From the NCBI RefSeq assembly GCF_015207985.1, contig NZ_JADEVV010000001.1:105550-169549 (forward strand): a DNA stretch of 64,000 bases. Direction: 5' to 3'. The stretch is from Synechocystis salina LEGE 00031 (GTDB taxonomy: Bacteria; Cyanobacteriota; Cyanobacteriia; Cyanobacteriales; Microcystaceae). The notes under the pieces are model-generated. The model did no database searches. It saw only the letters and a list, made by a program, of their open reading frames with translations, and was not told where the DNA came from. Within the stretch, counting starts at the first letter, position 1. Every line of letters begins with the position of its first letter. The translations under genes were made by a program, and so were the position numbers. Below, one piece after another: positions 56,529 through 64,000 of this stretch.

Positions 56529-56586
56529 CACTAATCAATTGGGTTTAACTAAAGCAAAACCTTTGCAAAATCAGAAAAGTCTCAAT

Positions 56587-57969
56587 CTAGTCGAGGTCAG
56601 GCATGAACAACGTGGGTTCAGTTTCCCGGTCAATGCCTTTTTCAAAACCAGCGGCTGCGGCCCGAGCACGACCAGCATGCCAGAGGTGACCAACTAAGAA
56701 GAAGAAGCCAAGGACAAAGTGGGAAGTAGCCAACCAAGCCCGGGGAGAAACGTAGTTAAAGGAGTTAACATCGGTGATTACCCCACCCACGGAGTTCAAA
56801 GAACCAAGGGGAGCATGGGTCATGTATTCAGCCGCCCGACGTACCTGCCAGGGCTGAATGTCATTGCGGAGCTTGTCGAGGTCCAAACCATTGGGGCCAC
56901 GCAGGGGTTCCAACCAAGGACCACGGAAGTCCCAGAAACGCATGGTTTCACCACCGAAGATGATTTCCCCAGAAGGAGAGCGCATCAGATATTTACCTAA
57001 ACCAGTGGGGCCTTGGGCAGAAGCAATGTTAGCGCCCAAACGTTGGTCCCGCACCAAGAAGGTGAAGGCTTGGGATTGGGAAGCTTCCATGCCGGTGGGG
57101 CCATAGAATTCACTGGGATAGGCAGTGTTGTTAAACCAAACAAAGACGGAGGCAATAAAGCCCATCAAGGAAAGGGCACCCAAGCTGTAGGAGAGATAAG
57201 CTTCCCCAGACCAGATCAGGGCACGGCGGGCCCAACCGAAAGGCTTAGTGAGAATGTGCCAAATACCACCGGAAATACAGATCAAACCAATCCAGATGTG
57301 ACCACCGATGATGTCTTCCATGTTGTTGACACTGATGATCCAACCTTCTCCCCCAAAGGGCGCCTTCAGCAGATAGCCAAAGATAATCGCCGGGTTGAGG
57401 GTGGGGTTGGTGATCACCCGCACGTCCCCACCACCGGGGGCCCAGGTGTCATACACACCGCCAAAGAACATGGCTTTAAAGACCAGTAGCAAAGCACCAC
57501 AACCCAACAGGATCAAGTGGTAACCAATGATATTGGTCATCTGGTTTTTATCTTTCCAGTCGTAGCCAAAGAAGCTGGAATACTCTTCCAACACTTCCGG
57601 GCCGCGGAGGGCGTGGTAAATACCCCCAAGACCTAAAACTGCCGAAGAAATTAAGTGCAGTACCCCTACCACAAAGAAGGGGAAAATATCAGTCACTTCC
57701 CCAGCGGGACCAACGCCCCAACCCAGGGTAGCAATGTGGGGCAGAAGAATTAAACCCTGTTCATACATGGGTTTTTCGGGAATGAAGTGGGCAACTTCAA
57801 ACAGGGTCATGGCCCCAGCCCAGAAAACTATCAAACCGGCGTGGGCCACGTGGGCACCAAGCAATTTACCGGAGAGATTAATCAGTCGGGCATTTCCCGA
57901 CCACCAAGCAAAACCGGTAGAGGGAAGGTCACGTCCCCCCACCATCGAAGTATTAGAGAGCGTTACCAC
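56587..57969 (-). CDS. psbC: Photosystem II CP43 chlorophyll apoprotein
   Basis: A 460-aa six-helix inner antenna protein that binds chlorophyll a and contributes a Mn-cluster ligand. The start is GTG at 57969 inside the end of psbD, with GAGGAGG 9 nt upstream, giving [15 protein letters not shown] longer ORF start would cover the psbD reading. The CP43 loop contains [13 protein letters not shown] and the ligand glutamate region. Overlap with psbD is 17 nt, the classical coupled arrangement. Confidence 0.97.
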
Positions 57970-59011
57970 GGGGGAGAACCTCCTCAGGGAAGATAAAGTT
58001 TTCATGGGGTTGATCTTGGGGAGCCATCCAGGCGCGCATCCCTTCGTTCAACAAAATGTTTTTTGTATAAAACGTTTCAAATTCCGGGTCTTCCGCTGCC
58101 CGTAGTTCCTGGGAGACGAAGTCATAGGCCCGTAGGTTCAAGGCTAAACCAACAATACCCACGGAACTCATCCAGAGACCAGTTACCGGCACGAACAACA
58201 TGAAGAAGTGCAACCACCGTTTGTTGGAGAAGGCAATACCGAAAATCTGAGACCAGAAACGGTTAGCGGTCACCATGGAATAGGTTTCTTCTGCTTGGGT
58301 GGGTTCAAATGCCCGGAAAGTGTTGGAATCTTCCCCATCTTCAAACAGGGTGTTTTCCACCGTGGCACCGTGGATGGCACATAGGAGGGCGCCGCCCAAA
58401 ATCCCTGCTACACCCATCATGTGGAAGGGGTTCAGGGTCCAGTTGTGGAAACCTTGTAGGAACAAAATGAACCGGAAGATTCCCGCTACCCCAAAGCTGG
58501 GGGCAAAGAACCAACTGGATTGTCCCAGGGGGTACATCAAAAAGACGCTGACAAACACCGCAATGGGACCAGAGAAGGCGATGGCGTTGTAGGGACGAAT
58601 GCCGACCAGACGGGAAATTTCGAACTGACGCAGCATAAAGCCAATCAGACCGAAGGCACCGTGGAGGGCAACGAAGGGCCACAAGCCACCAATTTGGAAC
58701 CAGCGGGTCAGGTTACCTTGGGCTTCAGGCCCCCAGAGGAACAGGAGGGAATGGCCGAAGGCATCGGCGGGGGAAGAGACCGCCACGGTCAGGAAGTTAG
58801 CTCCTTCTAGATAGGAACTGGCTAGACCGTGGGTGTACCAGGAAGTAACGAAGGTGGTGCCGGTGAGCCATCCCCCCAGGGCCATGAAGGCACAGGGGAA
58901 GAGTAGCAAACCAGACCAACCAATAAATACGAAACGATCACGCTTTAGCCAATCGTCGAGGACATCAAACCATCCTCTTTCGACTGGGGCGCGTCCGACT
59001 GCAATAGTCAT
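57953..59011 (-). CDS. psbD: Photosystem II D2 protein
   Basis: A 352-aa reaction-centre subunit with five helices, binding the PSII primary donor, pheophytin and QA. Seen are the N-terminal [16 protein letters not shown], ending RGNAL, and quinone/iron ligand histidines in the helix D-E region ([10 protein letters not shown]). PCC 6803 has two psbD genes; this one is fused in an operon with psbC (psbDI). AAGAGGA lies 9 nt before the ATG. It overlaps psbC by 17 nt. Confidence 0.97.
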
Positions 59012-59348
59012 AAATGCAAATCCTCTTGCGTAGCTAGCATCAAAGGCAAGAATTTCTAAAGGAGGCTTTTGTAATTTGGGTTATGCCATTTAGACTCCAT
59101 TCTCTAATAAGACGAGACGATTGGAAACTACACCGCTAAGGTAGAGCGGTTGGCCAAAACCCAAATGTGGCCTGTCGGTGGAACAATATTTGTTCTCCTG
59201 ATGCCATTTTCTTATGGGTAGCAAGCCGGGCCACAGGGGCCAAACCTGCACTGATGTTGGCGTTCCTTGCCGAAACGCATCTACATATTATTAGCAAATA
59301 TTTTACATTCTGACATATTCATTCTCATAATCACCGATCGCCAGGGGT
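59012..59348. other. psbD leader region
   Basis: 337 bases between dnaA and psbD, both on the minus strand. The region should contain the psbD promoter and 5' leader. A small stem CCGCT/AGCGG (59133-59149) could form in the leader. I recognise no gene, and no clear terminator for dnaA. Light-responsive elements are expected but not identifiable by eye. Confidence 0.5.
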
Positions 59349-60692
59349 CTAGGATTCCGGGGCTTGGCCGGCAATATTGATGCGATGACTGAGGCTAGTG
59401 AGGGTTTGACTGGTCTCCCAGTCTTTTTGCTGTAGTTGGGTGATTTTGTCGCAACTGTACATGACGGTGGTGTGGTCCTTGCCACCAAAGGCTTCCCCAA
59501 TGCGGGGCAAACTCAAGTCCGTGTGCTGACGCATCAAATACATCCCCACTTGACGAGCCAGGCTAACTTCCCGGCGGCGGGAGTTGCTGAGTAGTTCTTC
59601 GACCTTTAACTGATAGTGCTGGGCCACGATGCTGATGATGGTCTCCGGGGCGGCGGCCACCTTTTCCACCGGGGGATTGAGCACCGGCGCAATATTTTCC
59701 ACTGTCATGGCCACACTCGATAGGGACGTGTAGGCGATCGCCCGAATTAGGGCTCCTTCCAGCTCCCGGATATTGGAAGTGTAATGGGAGGCAATGTACT
59801 CAATAACCTCCTTGGGTAGACGAATCCTGTCGTACTCAGCTTTTTTTTGCAGAATGGCCATGCGGGTTTCCAAATCCGGCACTTGGATATCAGCGATTAA
59901 ACCCATGGAAAAACGGGAAATGAGCCGGTCCTGTAAGCCAGGAATCCTTTGGGGGGCCCGATCGGAGGCCACTACCACCTGTTTGCCCGCTTCGTGGAGG
60001 CTGTTGAACGTGTGGAAAAACTCCTCTTGGGTGTACTCTTTGCCCTTAATAAATTGGATATCGTCAATGAGCAGAAAGTCGGCACTGCGGTAATATGCCC
60101 GAAAATCCTCCATATTGTCCTGGCGGATGGCGGTGATCAGGTCATTGGTGAATCGCTCTGTGGAAACGTAATAAACTTTGGCATTGGGATACATTTCCAG
60201 TCGGTAATGGGCGATCGCCTGCATGAGATGGGTTTTTCCCAGACCAACGCCACCACAGAGGAAGAGGGGATTAAATTCCCGCCCGGGGGATTCCGCCACT
60301 GCCAAGGAAGCGGCATGGGCCATGCGATTGGTGGGTCCCACCACAAAACGGGAAAAGGTGTATTTGGCATTGAGGGCAGTGGAATTTTTGGCCGTAGCCT
60401 CCACCTTCAGGGGGGACTGGCGAGGAGTTAAGCTGTGGGGCTCTAGACCGTCGGTGGTTAACTCCACCGTGATTTCCTGCCCAGTTAAGTCCGTCAGCAC
60501 CTCCATCAGCAGTGGGCCATAGCATTTTTGCAAATGGTTGAGGACAAAGCCGTTTTCCACCTGAATGGTGGCCACCCCGTCCCCCAAGGACGTCAGGACT
60601 GATGTCTTGATCCAAGTGTCAAAAGCCGGTTTGGTTAACTGGGTTGCCAGGATGGCCAGGGCCTGTTGCCAAAGATTTTCGCAGGAGACCAT
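59349..60692 (-). CDS. dnaA: Chromosomal replication initiator DnaA
   Basis: A 447-aa AAA+ protein. Domain I is the N-terminal 80 residues, Walker A is GGVGLGKTHL (about 150-159), Walker B LLIDDIQFI, and domain IV carries the DNA-binding signature GKDHTTVMYSCDKI. All domains are present. It stands apart from dnaN, and I saw no cluster of DnaA boxes (TTATCCACA) nearby. In PCC 6803 dnaA is known to be dispensable, with irregular replication start. Confidence 0.95.
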   Translation of the reverse strand: MVSCENLWQQALAILATQLTKPAFDTWIKTSVLTSLGDGVATIQVENGFVLNHLQKCYGPLLMEVLTDLTGQEITVELTTDGLEPHSLTPRQSPLKVEATAKNSTALNAKYTFSRFVVGPTNRMAHAASLAVAESPGREFNPLFLCGGVGLGKTHLMQAIAHYRLEMYPNAKVYYVSTERFTNDLITAIRQDNMEDFRAYYRSADFLLIDDIQFIKGKEYTQEEFFHTFNSLHEAGKQVVVASDRAPQRIPGLQDRLISRFSMGLIADIQVPDLETRMAILQKKAEYDRIRLPKEVIEYIASHYTSNIRELEGALIRAIAYTSLSSVAMTVENIAPVLNPPVEKVAAAPETIISIVAQHYQLKVEELLSNSRRREVSLARQVGMYLMRQHTDLSLPRIGEAFGGKDHTTVMYSCDKITQLQQKDWETSQTLTSLSHRINIAGQAPES

Positions 60693-60740
60693 TAAAGATA
60701 CATGTAGTTAGGAAAAAGCCTATTGGCAAACTCGAACTGC

Positions 60741-61145
60741 CTAAAGCGACTGGAACATAATCGCTAAAAAAGCAAACGTTCCCACCACCACCAAGGCGAT
60801 CGCCACCACAAAACTAATGGACAGGCGGGACTGGTAAGTGAAGCGTCCCCGGTCAATGTGCTTCAAATCTTGACGGTGATTGATGGCCGCCGCCAGTAGG
60901 GCCAGGGTGCCAATGATAATAAAGGATAAACCCAAAGTCCGGGATAAATGAAAACCATTTCTGCCTCCCGGAAACGCGCCGTGGATGGCGGCGACAATGC
61001 GGTCAATGCCCACGCCAAAACTAATCAAGGAAAGACTGGTGCGAATCCAAGCCATCAAGGTTCGTTCTGCGGCGGCCCGGTTCCGTTCCTTGGCCAATTC
61101 ATTGGCTAAATTATAGGGTTCTGGCGGCGGCGGATAGTTATCCAT
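60741..61145 (-). CDS. DUF202 (YidH-like) membrane protein
   Basis: A 134-aa protein with the DUF202 core: the N-terminal ELAKERNRAAAERTLMAWIRTSLSL segment and three membrane helices. The ATG at 61145 (MDNYPPPPEP) is preferred over the longer frame to 61205. Function of the family is unknown. It lies 48 nt upstream of dnaA on the same strand. Confidence 0.87.
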   Translation of the reverse strand: MDNYPPPPEPYNLANELAKERNRAAAERTLMAWIRTSLSLISFGVGIDRIVAAIHGAFPGGRNGFHLSRTLGLSFIIIGTLALLAAAINHRQDLKHIDRGRFTYQSRLSISFVVAIALVVVGTFAFLAIMFQSL

Positions 61146-61329
61146 ACATTCTGCTGGCAGGTAACTTTGCAGTTCGTCATGGCCATGGGCGCTAACAAAG
61201 CCCAACCCACGGAACTTTGACGGCTATAACCAAGGATTTATCCGAGGGCTAAGGGGGCAATAACTGTGGGAAACTGGGGAAAACCGGGACCCTAGCCGGT
61301 GGTCAACCCCTGCCCTCTAACATTTAACC

Positions 61330-62505
61330 ATGGTCAACCCCGTTACTTTGCCCCAAACCTTTTTGCTACTTGGCTCCGGGGAACTGGGTAAGGAATTTAC
61401 CATTGCCGCCCAAAGATTGGGTAATCGAGTAATTGCGGTGGACCGTTATCCTGATGCTCCGGCCATGCAGGTGGCCCAGGTTTCAGAAGTCATTTCCATG
61501 TTGGATGGGGATGCCCTGGCAGCAGTGGTAAAAAGATATCAGCCGGATTGGATTGTGCCGGAGGTGGAAGCGATCCGCACAGAAAAATTGTTGGAGCTAG
61601 AAACCCAGGGTTATAGGGTCATTCCCACGGCCCAAGCCACCAATCTCACCATGAACCGGGACCGGATTCGGGAGTTGGCCGCCCAACAATTGGGGGTGCG
61701 CACTGCCCGTTACGACTACGCCACCAGTCTGGCCGAGTTGGAGCAAGTTAGCCAGACCATCGGTTTTCCCAACGTGGTTAAGCCGGTGATGTCTTCCTCT
61801 GGTAAGGGTCAATCGGTGGTTAACAGTGATGAAGAGGTAGCCCAAGCTTGGCAAGCGGCGATCGCCGGAGCGAGGGGGGATCAAACCAAAGTGATTGTGG
61901 AGGAGTTCATTCCCTTCGAGTTGGAAATTACTTTGCTGACCATCCGCCAATGGCAGGGGGAAACCCTCTTTTGTGACCCCATTGGCCACCGCCAAGAACG
62001 GGGAGATTATCAAGAATCGTGGCAACCGGCCCCTTTAAGCCCAGGGCAGTTAGCCCAGGCCCAGGCGATCGCCAAAACAGTCACCGATGCTTTGGGGGGA
62101 GCGGGCATTTTTGGGGTGGAATTTTTCATTACCCCGGAGGAAGTGATTTTTTCCGAATTATCTCCCCGGCCCCATGACACCGGCATGGTTACCCTAATTT
62201 CCCAAAATTTGAACGAATTTGAGTTACATTTGCGGGCCATTTTAGGTTTACCCATTCCCCACATCCAACAAACGGGCCCCGCCGCCAGTGCGGTTATTCT
62301 GGCCCCTGAAGCTGGGGAGAATCTTAGTTACAGTGGAGTCGCAGAAGCCTTGGCCGAAGCCCATACGGATTTGCGGTTATTTGGTAAACCCAATGCCCGA
62401 CCCCATCGTCGTCTGGGGGTAGCCCTAGCCCGGGGGGAATCCGTTGATCAAGCTCGACGCTTAGCCCAAGCCGTGGCCGAAAAGGTAACTGTGCAAACGG
62501 AATAA
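61330..62505 (+). CDS. purT: Formate-dependent phosphoribosylglycinamide formyltransferase
   Basis: A 391-aa ATP-grasp enzyme that makes N-formylglycinamide ribotide from formate, ATP and GAR, the folate-independent step 3 of purine synthesis. Seen are LGSGELGKEF (N-terminal loop), the ATP-grasp text VVKPVMSSSGKGQ (about 150-162), PRPHDTG, and the C-terminal GVALARG. Length is normal. A hairpin pair lies in the gap to the next gene. Confidence 0.95.
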   Translation: MVNPVTLPQTFLLLGSGELGKEFTIAAQRLGNRVIAVDRYPDAPAMQVAQVSEVISMLDGDALAAVVKRYQPDWIVPEVEAIRTEKLLELETQGYRVIPTAQATNLTMNRDRIRELAAQQLGVRTARYDYATSLAELEQVSQTIGFPNVVKPVMSSSGKGQSVVNSDEEVAQAWQAAIAGARGDQTKVIVEEFIPFELEITLLTIRQWQGETLFCDPIGHRQERGDYQESWQPAPLSPGQLAQAQAIAKTVTDALGGAGIFGVEFFITPEEVIFSELSPRPHDTGMVTLISQNLNEFELHLRAILGLPIPHIQQTGPAASAVILAPEAGENLSYSGVAEALAEAHTDLRLFGKPNARPHRRLGVALARGESVDQARRLAQAVAEKVTVQTE

Positions 62506-62513
62506 TTGGCAAA

Positions 62514-62550
62514 CAAAAACTTCCCAGGGGATAAATTGACTAGGGAAGTT
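62514..62550 (-). terminator. Hairpin with T-run between purT and the DUF1232 gene
   Basis: AACTTCCC and GGGAAGTT are perfect 8-bp arms with a 17-nt loop. On the minus strand they are followed by TTTGTTTG. It could end the DUF1232 transcript, or act both ways, as it directly follows the purT stop. Confidence 0.55.
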
Positions 62551-62582
62551 CACAGAAGTCTAGGTTTTGGCGACTTGATTCC

Positions 62583-62628
62583 ATTCTCGAAACCCTCTGA
62601 CTCTGAAGGTCTTCCAGGGTTAGAGAAT
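62583..62628. other. Second, larger hairpin in the same gap
   Basis: ATTCTC-GA-AACCCT pairs with AGGGTT-A-GAGAAT, 12 base pairs interrupted by a small internal loop, enclosing a further GAAG/CTTC stem. No T-run follows. It could be a structured 3' end or a small RNA. Confidence 0.45.
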
Positions 62629-62668
62629 CGGAGGAATGCAACGACAAGCTAAACTAAGTACGATTAGA

Positions 62669-62968
62669 TTAACTGTGGGCTACATCTTGTCCCACCACAT
62701 CCACCACCACAGATTCCTGGGGGGCATTCTTTTCCTGTTTGACGGCTTTATTTTTCAAGCCAGTGAGGACCATTTGGGAAATTTCTGAGACTAATAAAGT
62801 GGCAATTAAACCATCGTCAATCCAACCAAGCACAGGGAAAACGTCGGGCAGAAAGTCGATGGGGCTGAGGAGATACACCAAGGAGCCAAGAACAATCCAC
62901 CAGCGGTACCGGGGATGGTTGAGCATTTGACGGTACCAGCCGTAGAGGGATTCGAGGGAAAATTTCAT
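62669..62968 (-). CDS. DUF1232 (YkvA-like) protein
   Basis: A 99-aa protein with the family core SPIDFLPDVFPVLGWIDD (about 35-53), flanked by two hydrophobic stretches. Function of the family is unknown. The charged tail (VKQEKNAPQES) is probably cytoplasmic. It is convergent with purT and divergent from the GHMP kinase. Confidence 0.88.
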   Translation of the reverse strand: MKFSLESLYGWYRQMLNHPRYRWWIVLGSLVYLLSPIDFLPDVFPVLGWIDDGLIATLLVSEISQMVLTGLKNKAVKQEKNAPQESVVVDVVGQDVAHS

Positions 62969-63159
62969 GGGGTGCTATGGGGAAAGAATAGTTTAATTTT
63001 GGCAGATCCCTTGGGGGATCCGGGGGGGAAAACTCCCAGGGTTAGGGACGGATTCCTCTCCAGGGCTAGGTTTGGGCCGTGGTTTTAGGCATTGAACGCT
63101 GACATTGCCCCCCAGTCGGCAATAATGTATCTGTCGTTAACCTTGTCTTTGCCAGGCCC

Positions 63160-64000
63160 ATGCTGATTTCCCGTGCCCCTGTCCGCATTAGTTTTTTTGG
63201 TGGGGGAACTGATTATCCTGAGTATTTTCTCCAGCATGGTGGTGCGGTCCTAGCCACGGCGATCGACAAATTTTCCTACGTCACTGCTAGCCCTTTTCTG
63301 AGCCACTTATTTGACTATTCCATTCGAGTTTCCTATCGCAAAGTGGAATTGGTTAAAAATCCCAGCGAGATGGAGCATGTGGTTTTTCGGGAATGTCTGA
63401 AATTCTGTGGTTTGGAAAAGGATATTGAGCTCCATAATGTGGCAGATTTACCAGCTTTTACCGGCCTAGGTTCCTCTTCTGCCTTTACCGTTTCCTTGCT
63501 CCAGGCTTTGCACTCTTTTAAGGGGGAATTTATTCGTCCTTTGGATTTGGCCTATGAAGCTATTTATGTGGAAAGGCATTTAGTTAACGATAAAGTGGGC
63601 TGTCAGGACCAGTTAATGGCCGCCATGGGGGGATTTAACTTAGTGGAATTCCGTAAGGAAGATGACATTGTGGTTAGTCGGGTCACCATGGCTCCGGCAA
63701 GGATGGCGGAGTTTGAAGAACATATCTTTATTGTTTTTACTGGTATTAAAAGGCGGGCGGCCAATGTGGTGGAAAAGCAATTAAAACGGGTGGGAGATAA
63801 CCGAGAAACTTTGAAACTGATGCGTGCCATGGTGGACAAGGGTTGGGATATTTTGACCAGTAATCAATGCCTATCTGCCTTTGGGGAGTTACTGGACCAA
63901 GCCTGGCAGGCAAAACGGAGCTTGGATGTGGGCATTTCCAACGGCGACATTGACGGTATTTACCAACAGGGGCGGGAAGCAGGGGCCTGGGGCGGTAAGT
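63160..64000 (+). CDS. GHMP-family sugar kinase (partial, runs off the window)
   Basis: The first 280 codons of a GHMP kinase. The N-terminal RAPVRISFFGGGTDYP and the ATP loop GLGSSSAF (near residue 97-104) are typical of D-glycero-D-manno-heptose 7-phosphate kinases (HddA). The C-terminal part ends at the window edge in EAGAWGGK. It may feed heptose or another sugar into the cell envelope. The substrate is not proven. Start at ATG 63160. Confidence 0.88.
   Translation, partial: MLISRAPVRISFFGGGTDYPEYFLQHGGAVLATAIDKFSYVTASPFLSHLFDYSIRVSYRKVELVKNPSEMEHVVFRECLKFCGLEKDIELHNVADLPAFTGLGSSSAFTVSLLQALHSFKGEFIRPLDLAYEAIYVERHLVNDKVGCQDQLMAAMGGFNLVEFRKEDDIVVSRVTMAPARMAEFEEHIFIVFTGIKRRAANVVEKQLKRVGDNRETLKLMRAMVDKGWDILTSNQCLSAFGELLDQAWQAKRSLDVGISNGDIDGIYQQGREAGAWGGK

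Noticed and set aside
56719..57000. Plus-strand ORFs opposite psbC and psbD
   Set aside because: Antisense shadows of highly conserved photosystem genes.
1..64000. CRISPR arrays, prophage, intact insertion sequences
   Set aside because: No regularly spaced repeats, transposase or phage genes were seen. Only the group II intron remnant suggests mobility.

Overview
The window is chromosomal DNA from a cyanobacterium, almost certainly Synechocystis sp. PCC 6803 or a very close strain. The evidence is the photosystem II pair psbD/psbC, a chlorophyll-biosynthesis methyltransferase, an NDH-1L small subunit, a phycobilin lyase, tocopherol-pathway enzymes, the glucosylglycerol (osmolyte) transporter, and roughly one copy per kilobase of the HIP1 octamer GCGATCGC. 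Gene order matches what I remember of PCC 6803 (chlM-panB-queC-murE, ggtBCD, hik10, hemE; opcA-bgtA, lexA, hpt/tocopherol cyclase, perR; ndbA, phrA, sigH, psbDC, dnaA). That is recollection, not a database search.

Layout. 0-5 kb: RNA-binding protein, then chlM-panB-queC-murE on the plus strand. 5-12 kb: an MBL-fold hydrolase, a 40-aa ndhP-like gene, the ggtBCD transporter (no ATPase gene here), a squalene synthase-like gene and a histidine kinase. 12-21 kb: lytic transglycosylase, subtilase, hemE, Ap4A phosphorylase-like protein and a PfkB kinase. 21-29 kb: tadA, a DUF29 gene split by a stop codon, cryptochrome DASH, a TPR protein, opcA, bgtA and an atypical lexA. 29-37 kb: sdhB, a 35-aa membrane ORF, an HD-GYP regulator, an ABC ATPase, the tocopherol genes, and a divergent peroxiredoxin/perR pair with candidate operators. 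37-51 kb: psb28-2, a peptide-binding lipoprotein, tRNA-Asp, GatD-like amidotransferase, two type II NADH dehydrogenases, an AMIN amidase, murI, a Rieske oxygenase, a GNAT acetyltransferase and a photolyase. 51-56 kb: sigH with a membrane partner and a Spy-like periplasmic protein, a CLC transporter, a beta-lactamase-like hydrolase and cpcU. 56-64 kb: a group II intron remnant, psbD/psbC, dnaA, a DUF202 protein, purT, a DUF1232 protein and a GHMP sugar kinase cut by the window edge.

Themes are photosynthesis and pigment genes (chlM, hemE, psbD, psbC, psb28-2, ndhP, cpcU, ndbA/B, hpt/tocopherol cyclase), cell wall genes (murE, murI, amidase, transglycosylase, GatD-like) and stress control (perR, lexA, sigH, hik10, two photolyase-family proteins). 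This is core chromosome: no prophage, CRISPR array or intact insertion sequence was seen. The least ordinary items are the group II intron remnant behind psbC, the nonsense-interrupted DUF29 gene, the LexA without its protease serine, the sigH cassette with an ECF-type promoter, and two very small membrane-protein genes.
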